DNA from: an uncultured Duncaniella sp.
Lineage (GTDB): Bacteria > Bacteroidota > Bacteroidia > Bacteroidales > Muribaculaceae
Direction: 5' to 3'
Assembly: GCA_910584825.1 (NCBI GenBank)
Contig: CAJUCI010000033.1
Span: forward strand, 1 to 25,705
Length of the DNA stretch: 25,705 nucleotides
The notes under the pieces were generated by a model. It was given only the letters and a program-made list of their open reading frames with translations, did not search any database and was not told the DNA's origin. Below, one piece after another: positions 14,168 to 21,822 of this stretch. Every line of letters begins with the position of its first letter. Position 1 is the stretch's first letter. The position numbers and the translations under genes are program-made.

Positions 14168-16297
14168 TCAGTCATGCCTGTTGAGGTCCTTTTCGGGGAG
14201 GGTTGTGGTCGGCTCTATGCCGTCGCGCTTGAGGAGCGCGTCGATAGTGGCGTCATGTCCGCGGAAACGGCGGTAGAGCACGGCGGGGTCCTCGGTGCCG
14301 CCACGGGTGAGGATATTGTTGCGGAACGAGTCGGCTGTCTCACGGTCAAAGATGCCATGCTCCTTGAAATGAGCGAACGCGTCGGCATCAAGCACCTCGG
14401 CCCACTTATAGCTGTAATATCCTGCGGCATAGCCTCCGGCAAAAATGTGGCTGAATGTCGGGGCGAAAAGCATACCCTCGACAGGCTCAAACATGGCAAC
14501 CGAAGCCACGGCATCGTTCTCAAACTTTGCGGCATCCTCGACAGGCTCGGTGATGGTGTGCCATGCCATGTCAAGCAGACCGAAACTGAGCTGACGCAGA
14601 CAGGCGTAGGCGGCTCCGAACTGCGACGAGGCCACGATGCGGTCTACAAGCTCGGCGGGAATCGGTTCGCCGGTCTCGTAGTGGCGGGCAAATCCGTCAA
14701 GGAACTCCTTCTCAGTGAGATAATTCTCATTGAACTGCGAGGGAAGCTCGACGAAATCGCGGAGCACATTGGTGCCGGCAAGCGACGCGTACTTGGTGTT
14801 GGCAAGCAGACCGTGGAGTGCGTGGCCGAACTCATGGAGGAATGTCTCAACCTCGTAGGGGGTGAGCAGCGACGGTTTGGTGGCGGTGGGCTTGGTGAAG
14901 TTCATCACGATGGTCACATGCGGACGCGAGTTGGTGCCGTCAGTCTCGGTGCGCTGCCCCTTGAACTCGGTCATCCACGCTCCGGCGCGCTTGCTTGCGC
15001 GGGGGAAGAAGTCGGTATAGATAACGCCGAGATAACTGCCGTCACGGTCTTTCACGTCAAAGGCTGTCACATCGGGGTGATATACTGGGATGTCGGCATT
15101 CTTCTCAAAGGTAAGTCCGTAGAGCTTGGTAGCGAGGCCAAACACTCCGTCAATCATATTATTAAGTTCGAAATAAGGACGCATCTCCTCCTCGTCGTAG
15201 GCATACTTGGCATTACGGAGCTTATTGGAGTAATAGCTGTAATCCCAGGGCTTAATCTCCACGGGGTGTCCCTCGAGCTTGGTGGCAAAGGCTGTCAGCT
15301 CGGCAAACTCGGCCTGCTGGGCGGGGCGGTAAGCGTCGCGGAGCGAGTTGAGCAGGTTGTAGACGTTCTCAGGCTTGGCGGCCATGGTGTTGGCCAGCGA
15401 ATAGTCGGCATATGTCTTGTAGCCCAGCAGATTGGCCAGTTTCAGACGGGTCTCGGCAATCTCCTTGAGCACAGGTATGTTATTGTATTCACCCTTTGAG
15501 TTGCGGCCGCTGTAGAGCTTGTACATCTTCTCGCGCAGGTCGCGGCGGGTGCTGTTCTTCATGAAAGCCATGTACACGGGCTGGTCGAGCGTGAAGAGGT
15601 ATTCCCCCTCCTTGCCCTCCTCCTTGGCGGCAAGCGCGGCAGCCTCGATTGACGACTCGGTGAGTCCGTCGAGGTCGTCGGCCTTGAGCCATATCTTATA
15701 TGTGTTCAGCTCCTTGAGCACGTTCTGACCGAAAACGGTGGTCAGCTCGCTCAGGCGGCTCGACAGCTTGCTGTAGGTGTCGCGGTCGGCCCCTTCGAGC
15801 AGCGCGCCGTTGCGCGTGAACGACTCATAGGTGCGCTTGAGCAGCATCTTGTCCTCGGGAGTCAGTCGCAGGGTGTCGGCCGAGTCGTGCACAGCCTTGA
15901 TGCGTTTCCACAATCCCTCGTTGAGCGAGATTGAGGTCGAGTAGTCCGACAGGCGGGGGGTAATCTTCATCGACAGCTCCATGACGGCATCGTCACTGAG
16001 AGCCGACTCGAGCGGGAAGAACACGTTGAGCACGCGGTCGAGGTCGCGTCCGCTGTTCTCAAGTGCCACGATGGTGTTCTCAAATGTCGGGGCCTCTGGG
16101 TTGGCCACAATCTCGTCCACGCCCTGCAGACCGAGCTTGATGCCACGGTCAATCGCAGGCTCATAGTGCGATATGTCGATTTTGTCAAACGGAGGGGTGC
16201 CGTGAGGTGTACCCTTGAACTCCTCAAAGAATGGATTCTGAGCTTGTGTCATAATGCTTGTCGTTACGGCCAATGCCGTGATAATGGATTTGCGCAC
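14168..16297 (-). CDS. dcp: Secreted M3 peptidyl-dipeptidase
   Basis: This 709-residue peptidase of family M3 (Dcp/oligopeptidase A group) releases C-terminal dipeptides from oligopeptides. The zinc site is H488-E-F-G-H492, with the third ligand E517 in DFVELPSQ. The substrate-side motif GGYAAGYYSYKWAEVLDAD matches Dcp. The length is normal for the family plus a signal peptide (about 1-19, MRKSIITALAVTTSIMTQAQ), so it acts in the periplasm. The signal peptide is complete only if translation starts at the GTG at 16297; the first ATG in frame is M16, inside it. No partner gene shares its transcript. Its 3' end faces the DUF3109 gene across a bidirectional hairpin. Confidence 0.94.
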   Translation of the reverse strand: MRKSIITALAVTTSIMTQAQNPFFEEFKGTPHGTPPFDKIDISHYEPAIDRGIKLGLQGVDEIVANPEAPTFENTIVALENSGRDLDRVLNVFFPLESALSDDAVMELSMKITPRLSDYSTSISLNEGLWKRIKAVHDSADTLRLTPEDKMLLKRTYESFTRNGALLEGADRDTYSKLSSRLSELTTVFGQNVLKELNTYKIWLKADDLDGLTESSIEAAALAAKEEGKEGEYLFTLDQPVYMAFMKNSTRRDLREKMYKLYSGRNSKGEYNNIPVLKEIAETRLKLANLLGYKTYADYSLANTMAAKPENVYNLLNSLRDAYRPAQQAEFAELTAFATKLEGHPVEIKPWDYSYYSNKLRNAKYAYDEEEMRPYFELNNMIDGVFGLATKLYGLTFEKNADIPVYHPDVTAFDVKDRDGSYLGVIYTDFFPRASKRAGAWMTEFKGQRTETDGTNSRPHVTIVMNFTKPTATKPSLLTPYEVETFLHEFGHALHGLLANTKYASLAGTNVLRDFVELPSQFNENYLTEKEFLDGFARHYETGEPIPAELVDRIVASSQFGAAYACLRQLSFGLLDMAWHTITEPVEDAAKFENDAVASVAMFEPVEGMLFAPTFSHIFAGGYAAGYYSYKWAEVLDADAFAHFKEHGIFDRETADSFRNNILTRGGTEDPAVLYRRFRGHDATIDALLKRDGIEPTTTLPEKDLNRHD

Positions 16298-16326
16298 TGT
16301 ATTTTATCTATTAGTAATTAGTAATT

Positions 16327-16352
16327 CTTGGCAAGCCAAGCGGCTAAAGCCG
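16327..16352 (-). terminator. Two abutting short palindromes after the TPR gene
   Basis: CTTGGC-AA-GCCAAG (16327-16340) is directly followed by CGGCT-AA-AGCCG (16341-16352), about 30 bp beyond the TPR gene stop on the minus strand. Each makes a 5-6 bp stem. They may act as a weak terminator. A TTAGTAATTAGTAA repeat lies next to them. Confidence 0.35.
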
Positions 16353-16382
16353 GTTAAGCAATTCTAAGGCCATCCTATGCGG

Positions 16383-18572
16383 TCATCTTCGCTGTATGGC
16401 CGTGTCGACGACTATGGCCATGAGATGCGGGTCGGTCTGACCGAAAGCGGCAATGGTGTTCTTGTCGTCGGCAAGCGCACGCATAAACCTGTCAACATCG
16501 CCGTCCATTGCCTTAATAGCCTCGACATAATGGTCTACGGCCTCGCCCGGATGGCCGGTGAGCATGCTCAGGTGTCCGGCGTTGAGGAAATCGTTGGGTC
16601 GCGGCGATGCCCCGGCCAGGAGTGTGGCGGTGTATTTCACGCAACGGTCATAATCGCCGTTGAGCAGCGTGCACCATGCAAGGGCCCGCGTTGCCTTCTC
16701 GTTGCCCGAGCCGAGAAACTCGGCCTTGAAAAGATATTGCAGGGCCTCGTCATATCGGCGTAGCTTCACGAGTGAGAGACCTATATTGAGGGCAATGTTC
16801 ACATCATCGGGACGCTCTTCGGCCAGGCGGCGGTAACACTCGAGAGCCTTCTCCCAGTTGCCGAGCGTGCGGTGACACCAGGCGAGCCGCCTTACTGTCC
16901 ACCGGCTCGACGAGTCGAGCATGTCGGCCTCCTCGTAATGGCGCAGGGCGGCGACGGGATTGCCGAGCGACTGCTCGCAATAGCCCATCTTCTGACTTAT
17001 GGCCGCTGACGGTGCCGACTTGGCGGCAAGACGGCGGAACACCTCGAGCGCGTCGGCATAATATCCGCGCTTGAAATAAAACTCGGCTATCACCATGAGC
17101 GTGTCAGCGTCGTCAAACTCCGCCTCAAGCGCGGGGATTGCCGGTATGTTAAGCCCCACGGCAAAGGGGTCGGTGAACTCACCCTTGCGGCGGAACAGTT
17201 TGAAGAACCTGTAGAGGTTGCGCACATAGTTAGTGGCAAGCTCCTCGCGCTCGCGTGTGCGCTGACCCATCCCGGCCATGCGCACGGCGTCGAGCTGCTC
17301 GCTCTGCATCCTCAGTTGGGTGAGCATCATGTCGCGCTGGGCCGCCGGTATCTGACCGAGCGAGAGCGCGACGGAATATTTGTCATTGTCGCAGAACATC
17401 GGCATCTCACCGATAATCTCCACCAGCGAGGCTATCTCGGGCACATCGCTGACCGCCACCTGTGAATGTGACGGATGGAAGGGGAGAAACCAGTTGGCCA
17501 TATCGTTGAAGAAGGCAAATGTCTTGAGTTTGCCGAACGTTGCCATCATCACATCGCCCCCGTCCTCCTGCAACTCCTGCAGCTCCTTCAGACGGTCGGC
17601 CACGCCTGACTTCTCAAGCATCTCGGCCCACTCGGGATTCTCCTCGATAGCCTCGGGGTCAATGGGTTTGTCCTTGAGTTTTTCGATTTCGGGGCGGAGC
17701 TTCATCATCTCGGGCATCACCTCGTCGTTAAACTTGCGGGTGATGCGCTCGGTGTCACGCGAACGCACAAACTGCATCGTGGCAATCCTGACATCGCGTG
17801 TCCATGACGGCATGTCCTTGAGCGCGGCCAGGCGGTTGCGCAGACGTACCGACATGGCCCGTCCACGGTAAAGCCACATGCCCACCAACAACGCGCACAG
17901 CGCACGCACCGACACATCGGCCACGTCCGAGCCATACGCATCCATCAGCAGCGACATCCTGCGCTCGTCATACTGCTCCATGAGCCCCATCAACACCGCG
18001 CTGACCAGCAACGACTTGAAATATTCAGGCAGTGACTTGTCGGCCATAGCATCGCGCAGAGTCGACTCGTCGGCCACATCGAGCGGATAAGTAGTCCAGA
18101 TGCGGTTGAAGATGCGTTTCTCCAACTGCTCGGCCTGGATGGTAAACTCGCGTGCGGCCTTGACAGGATTTTCGGTAAGGGCGGCAAGCGACAGCTTCTG
18201 CGTCACCTTGCCATACTGCTCCATCAGCGCGGGCAGAGTGTCGGCCGGCGTGGCCATCTCATAGCGCAGAGTGTTGAAATACAGCGTCGGGGCATCCTTC
18301 ATGCGCACCATGCGGCGCATGCCGTCGGTCAGCGAGCGCACACTCTCGGTGATGTCAGAGTGAGCCTCGGCCAGTCCCGGGTCAGGCAGTCCCTGCAGGG
18401 CATAGCGGGTCATGTAGCCATACCCCTCGCGCAGACGCTCCACCTCGGGAGCATAGCGGCGCAGGTCAGGATAAGCCGCCACGGCACTGTCAAGTATGTC
18501 AAACGCCGCAGTCACCCGCCCCTCGGCGAGAAGCGGTTCTATATTGTCAAAAATTGTGGTATTATCAGTCAT
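16383..18572 (-). CDS. Tetratricopeptide repeat protein
   Basis: This protein is 729 residues from the ATG at 18572 (MTDNTTIFDNIEPLL). The C-terminal part (about 480-690) has several TPR-like helix pairs, for example FYFKRGYYADALEVFRRL, RHYEEADMLDSS, WCHRTLGNWEKALECYRRL and IGLSLVKLRRYDEALQYLFK. The N-terminal two thirds are helical without a recognised domain. There is no signal peptide, so it is probably a cytoplasmic scaffold; partners are unknown. An ATG 15 codons upstream (18617) is rejected because it lies ahead of the -7 box TAAATTTG (18591-18598). It is divergent from dxr across about 230 bp. I know of no functional assignment. Confidence 0.85.
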   Translation of the reverse strand: MTDNTTIFDNIEPLLAEGRVTAAFDILDSAVAAYPDLRRYAPEVERLREGYGYMTRYALQGLPDPGLAEAHSDITESVRSLTDGMRRMVRMKDAPTLYFNTLRYEMATPADTLPALMEQYGKVTQKLSLAALTENPVKAAREFTIQAEQLEKRIFNRIWTTYPLDVADESTLRDAMADKSLPEYFKSLLVSAVLMGLMEQYDERRMSLLMDAYGSDVADVSVRALCALLVGMWLYRGRAMSVRLRNRLAALKDMPSWTRDVRIATMQFVRSRDTERITRKFNDEVMPEMMKLRPEIEKLKDKPIDPEAIEENPEWAEMLEKSGVADRLKELQELQEDGGDVMMATFGKLKTFAFFNDMANWFLPFHPSHSQVAVSDVPEIASLVEIIGEMPMFCDNDKYSVALSLGQIPAAQRDMMLTQLRMQSEQLDAVRMAGMGQRTREREELATNYVRNLYRFFKLFRRKGEFTDPFAVGLNIPAIPALEAEFDDADTLMVIAEFYFKRGYYADALEVFRRLAAKSAPSAAISQKMGYCEQSLGNPVAALRHYEEADMLDSSSRWTVRRLAWCHRTLGNWEKALECYRRLAEERPDDVNIALNIGLSLVKLRRYDEALQYLFKAEFLGSGNEKATRALAWCTLLNGDYDRCVKYTATLLAGASPRPNDFLNAGHLSMLTGHPGEAVDHYVEAIKAMDGDVDRFMRALADDKNTIAAFGQTDPHLMAIVVDTAIQRR

Positions 18573-18590
18573 TTCAAGAGTGTTCAGATG

Positions 18591-18598
18591 CAAATTTA
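18591..18598 (-). promoter_or_regulatory. -7 box for the TPR gene
   Basis: TAAATTTG on the minus strand fits TAnnTTTG and lies 18 bp before the ATG at 18572. No TTG at ideal spacing. Its position decides the start of the TPR protein. Confidence 0.45.
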
Positions 18599-18680
18599 CA
18601 ATAAACCAAGCAAACATCGTGCCAAAGTCACTGATTATTTACCGATTCAGCCATTTTTATAAACAAACGTCAGATATATT

Positions 18681-18727
18681 CAGTTGCGAAACGGCCGGTT
18701 CGGAACTGAGCAGTTCGCAACTGAGCA
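18681..18727. repeat. Tandem 15-bp repeat with a 10-bp dyad
   Basis: GTTCGGAACTGAGCA (18698-18712) is immediately repeated as GTTCGCAACTGAGCA (18713-18727), one mismatch. CAGTTGCGAA (18681-18690) is the exact reverse complement of TTCGCAACTG (18715-18724). The array is in the gap between the divergent TPR and dxr promoters, about 50 bp upstream of the dxr -7 box, and is a plausible regulator-binding site. Confidence 0.5.
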
Positions 18728-18776
18728 CATAGCCAACAAAAAGTCTAAATCCGTAGGACAACAGCAGGATTTTTTG

Positions 18777-18784
18777 TAAATTTG
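18777..18784 (+). promoter_or_regulatory. -7 box for dxr
   Basis: TAAATTTG fits TAnnTTTG, 22 bp before the ATG at 18807. No -33 TTG at ideal spacing. Probably drives dxr, rseP and, before the mobile-element insertion, rlmI. Confidence 0.5.
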
Positions 18785-18806
18785 CACAATTAAAATAACA
18801 CCGATA

Positions 18807-19961
18807 ATGCCTCACAATATCGCGGTGCTCGGCTCTACGGGGTCGATAGGCACCCAGACTCTGGATATAATATCACAATTTCCCGACCGTTTCCGTGCCG
18901 TAGTGCTCGCGGCCGGGAGCAATGTAGACATGCTCATCGAGCAGGCGCGCAAGCACCGCCCTGCCCTCGCCGTCATTGCCGACGAGAGCAAGTATGGCCG
19001 TCTGAAAGAGGCCCTTGACCCGCTGGGCATTGAGACAGCCGCCGGTGACGAGGCTCTTGCCGATGCTATGGAGCGACCCGACTTCGACACCGTGGTGACC
19101 GCCACAGTGGGCTACAGCGGTCTGCTCCCCACCATCCGCGCCATCCGCGCCGGCAAGCAGATAGCCTTGGCCAACAAGGAGACCCTCGTGGTGGCCGGCG
19201 AACTCGTGACACGTCTGCTGCGCGAGTCGTCATCGACCGTAATCCCCGTCGACTCGGAGCACTCGGCAATCTACCAGTGCCTCAAGGGGGAGGACACTGA
19301 GACAGTCAAGAAGCTCATCATCACAGCCTCGGGCGGCCCGTTCCGCACATGGACACGTGAGGAGACCGCCCGCGTGACCGCCGCACAGGCCCTCAACCAC
19401 CCGCGCTGGCACATGGGGGCGAAAATCACCATCGACTCGGCCACGATGCTCAACAAGGCGTTTGAAATCATAGAGGCACGATGGCTTTTCGACGTAGCAC
19501 CCGAGAAAATCGAGGCCGTTGTGCATCCCCAGTCCATCGTCCACTCGATGGTGGAATATGTCGACGGAGCTGTCAAGGCCCAGCTCGGCATCCCCGACAT
19601 GCATCTGCCCATACGCTATGCCCTCGGAGACGCTACCCGTCTGCCGAGCGAGGAGCGTCCGCTGAGCCTCAGCGACTACGCGCAGCTCACTTTCGAGAAA
19701 CCCGACCCCGAGAAGTTCCCCTGCCTCACCCTCGCATCCTACGCGCTGACCAAGGGGGGAAACGCTGCATGCATCGTCAACGCCGCCAACGAGGTGGCCG
19801 TGGCGGCATTCCTCAAAGGTAAAATCTCGTTCCCGGGCATCTACGACACCATCACCGACGCCCTCGGGCACATCCCCTACATAGCGTCGCCGTCGCTTGA
19901 CGACTATGTGGCCACCCACCACGCCACCATCGAATATGCCGCATCAAAATGCCGCGGCTGA
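18807..19961 (+). CDS. dxr: 1-deoxy-D-xylulose 5-phosphate reductoisomerase
   Basis: This 384-residue enzyme is the second of the methylerythritol phosphate isoprenoid pathway, making MEP from DXP with NADPH and a divalent metal in the cytoplasm. The NADPH loop GSTGSIG is at 9-15 and LANKETLV at 121-128. PVDSEHSAIYQ carries metal ligands D149 and E151, and E220 (MLNKAFEIIEARW) is the third. ASGGPF and HPRWHMGAKITIDSATM complete the substrate site. All are intact and the length is normal. It is followed 54 bp later by rseP, a pairing often seen in Bacteroidota. A -7 box lies just upstream. Confidence 0.97.
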   Translation: MPHNIAVLGSTGSIGTQTLDIISQFPDRFRAVVLAAGSNVDMLIEQARKHRPALAVIADESKYGRLKEALDPLGIETAAGDEALADAMERPDFDTVVTATVGYSGLLPTIRAIRAGKQIALANKETLVVAGELVTRLLRESSSTVIPVDSEHSAIYQCLKGEDTETVKKLIITASGGPFRTWTREETARVTAAQALNHPRWHMGAKITIDSATMLNKAFEIIEARWLFDVAPEKIEAVVHPQSIVHSMVEYVDGAVKAQLGIPDMHLPIRYALGDATRLPSEERPLSLSDYAQLTFEKPDPEKFPCLTLASYALTKGGNAACIVNAANEVAVAAFLKGKISFPGIYDTITDALGHIPYIASPSLDDYVATHHATIEYAASKCRG

Positions 19962-20015
19962 AATCACCCCGCATATTAACCTCATAACCCTTTGCCCGAC
20001 AGGCAAACGCATCAA

Positions 20016-21455
20016 ATGGAATCATTTCTCATCAAGGCCCTGCAGTTTATAATCGCACTCGCTTTTCTTGTGATTATACACGAGTTCGGCCACTATATCT
20101 TCGCAAGGATTTTCGGCATCAAGGTCGACAAGTTCTACATGTTCTTCAACCCCCGTTTCAGCATATTGCGCTACGACCCGCGCACCAACCGTGTCGGGCT
20201 GTTCGTGCGTCAGGGCGACGAGGAGAAGAATACAGCTGACAAGGCCGCCGTGTCATTCTCGGTAGGCAAGCCCCACCCCGCCACCCCCGGCGACACACGC
20301 ACCTCGTGGCGCGACACCATCTACGGCATCGGCTGGGTGCCCCTCGGAGGCTACTGCGCCATCAACGGCATGATTGACGAGACCAACACCAAGATGAGCG
20401 ACGTGGCCCAGCCCTGGGAGTTCCGCACCAAACCCGCCTGGCAGAGGCTTCTCGTGATGTTTGGCGGTGTGCTCTTCAACTTCATTCTCGCCATACTCAT
20501 CTATGCCGGCATCGCCGCCAACTGGGGTCAGAAATACATCCCCTTTGACGTGGCCACCGAAGGATTTGACTTCGTTCCCGCCGCCCAGAAGGCCGGATTC
20601 CGCAACGGCGACATTCCCCTCATGGCCGACGGCGTGAAACTCGATGCCGCCGACGGCGACTACATGATGCGCATGGTCGAGGCCAAGAATGTGACCGTGC
20701 TGCGCAATCTCAAAGACACCGTAAATATCGCCATACCGTCAGACTTCATCTTCCGCCTCAACGATGACAAGGGCTTCATGGCCTATCGTCTGCCGGTCTA
20801 CATCGACCGTCTCGTGCCCGGCGAGGCAGCTGCCAAAGCCGGACTCATGGAGGGCGACCACATCATCGCGGTCGACTCCGTGGCCACACCATCGTTCACC
20901 GAACTCACTCCTGCGCTGCTCGAGCACGCCGGCAAAGAGACCATGATTACCGTAGAGCGCGAAGGCTCGACAGTAACGCTCCCTGTCACCCCCAACGAGT
21001 ACGGCAAGCTCGGCTTCCAGCTGCGCCCGATTACCGACGTGTATCCCCCCGTGACCATCGACTACGGCTTCTTCGAGTCGTTCCCCAAGGGCTGGGAGAT
21101 TGGCACATCCACCCTCAGCAACTATGTAGGCTCGATGAAGCATGTGTTCTCGTCGGAGGGCGCGCAGAGCCTCGGCGGATTCGGCACGATAGGCAACATG
21201 TTCCCCGACCGCTGGAACTGGCTCACTTTCTGGGAGATTACAGCGTTTCTCTCGGTGGCACTCGCGTTCATGAACATCATCCCTATCCCCGGCCTCGACG
21301 GCGGACACATCATGTTTCTGCTCTGGGAGGTGGTAACCCGCCGCAAAGTGCCTGAGAATGTACTCATAGCCGCTCAGTATGTGGGCATGGGATTCCTGCT
21401 CCTGCTCCTTGTCTATGCCAACGGCAACGACATATTCCGCGCATTCTTCAAATAA
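20016..21455 (+). CDS. rseP: RIP metalloprotease RseP (site-2 protease)
   Basis: This 479-residue inner-membrane zinc protease cuts membrane-embedded substrates such as anti-sigma factors. The first helix carries H22-E-F-G-H26 (IIHEFGHYIFARIFG). The C-terminal helix pair has NIIPIPGLDGGHI (420-432), with D428 as the third zinc ligand. PDZ-like sequence lies between about 200 and 340 (LVPGEAAAKAGLMEGDHIIAVD). The start is set at the ATG at 20016; an upstream TTG would add eight residues ahead of the first membrane helix. The gene follows dxr by 54 bp. A mobile element begins 29 bp after the stop. Confidence 0.95.
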   Translation: MESFLIKALQFIIALAFLVIIHEFGHYIFARIFGIKVDKFYMFFNPRFSILRYDPRTNRVGLFVRQGDEEKNTADKAAVSFSVGKPHPATPGDTRTSWRDTIYGIGWVPLGGYCAINGMIDETNTKMSDVAQPWEFRTKPAWQRLLVMFGGVLFNFILAILIYAGIAANWGQKYIPFDVATEGFDFVPAAQKAGFRNGDIPLMADGVKLDAADGDYMMRMVEAKNVTVLRNLKDTVNIAIPSDFIFRLNDDKGFMAYRLPVYIDRLVPGEAAAKAGLMEGDHIIAVDSVATPSFTELTPALLEHAGKETMITVEREGSTVTLPVTPNEYGKLGFQLRPITDVYPPVTIDYGFFESFPKGWEIGTSTLSNYVGSMKHVFSSEGAQSLGGFGTIGNMFPDRWNWLTFWEITAFLSVALAFMNIIPIPGLDGGHIMFLLWEVVTRRKVPENVLIAAQYVGMGFLLLLLVYANGNDIFRAFFK

Positions 21456-21517
21456 CAAAACTGCAACCCGGCTCAGCCGATTAAGAGGGTGTTTAATAAC
21501 AAATGTTAAAGTCGGAG

Positions 21518-21612
21518 TCCATTCTCTTGAGGTGGATTTCGGGATGAATTGAAGGAGCAATGCTGTAGCATTGTGACTGAGATTCAGCACGAAAGGCACC
21601 CAAGAGAATGGA
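21518..21612. repeat. Left 95-nt hairpin of the element
   Basis: Paired blocks from outside in are TCCATTCTCTT/AAGAGAATGGA, GGTG/CACC, TTTCG/CGAAA, TGAAT/ATTCA, then the tip CAATGCT-GT-AGCATTG (21558-21573). The tip with its flanks is shared exactly, in inverse orientation, with the right hairpin, while the stems differ in sequence. Confidence 0.75.
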
Positions 21613-21692
21613 TGCAAACAAGCATTTATAACATCCTCGTAACAATTACAGCGATGAAAATCAAAGATAGAATAAGTTACAAAAATCTGCAT

Positions 21693-21787
21693 GGATGTCT
21701 TTTTGGCTACCCTGTCCCTAATCTTCAGTCACAATGCTACAGCATTGCTCCTTCAGATTATGAACAGGTTAGCTCAAAAATCCATCC
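21693..21787. repeat. Right 95-nt hairpin of the element
   Basis: Paired blocks from outside in are GGATG/CATCC, TTTTTG/CAAAAA, CTA/TAG, CCTGT/ACAGG, TAATCT/AGATTA, then the tip CAATGCT-AC-AGCATTG (21732-21747). It has the same length and tip as the left hairpin but an unrelated stem sequence. Confidence 0.75.
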
Positions 21788-21822
21788 ACTCCGACTTAAC
21801 ATTTGTTATTAAACACCCTCTA

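Larger units (their letters stand above)
21485..21820. mobile_element. 336-bp MITE-like element with TAA target duplication
   Basis: The ends are inverted copies starting GAGGGTGTTTAATAACAAAT. They match for about 33 bp with a single A indel (21485-21518 and 21788-21820). TAA flanks both sides (21482-21484 and 21821-21823), a 3-bp target duplication. Inside are two 95-nt hairpins and an 80-nt centre, with no transposase domain, so the element must be moved in trans. The 3-bp TNA-type duplication would fit a parent of the IS5 family, but that is weak inference. It separates rseP from rlmI and touches the rlmI start codon. Without the element the gap between the two genes would be 28 bp. Confidence 0.85.

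Noticed and set aside
14174..15499. 441-codon open frame antisense to the M3 peptidase
   Set aside because: It mirrors the codon pattern of the real GC-rich gene, has no domain-like motifs and would need to overlap a confident peptidase completely.
20739..21692. 317-codon minus-strand frame over the end of rseP and the mobile element
   Set aside because: It is antisense to the conserved RseP core. Only its first part, inside the element, is of interest and is covered by the element entries.
21613..21692. Transposase remnant in the centre of the mobile element
   Set aside because: The 80-nt centre encodes no DDE- or HUH-like motif in any frame and is too short to judge.
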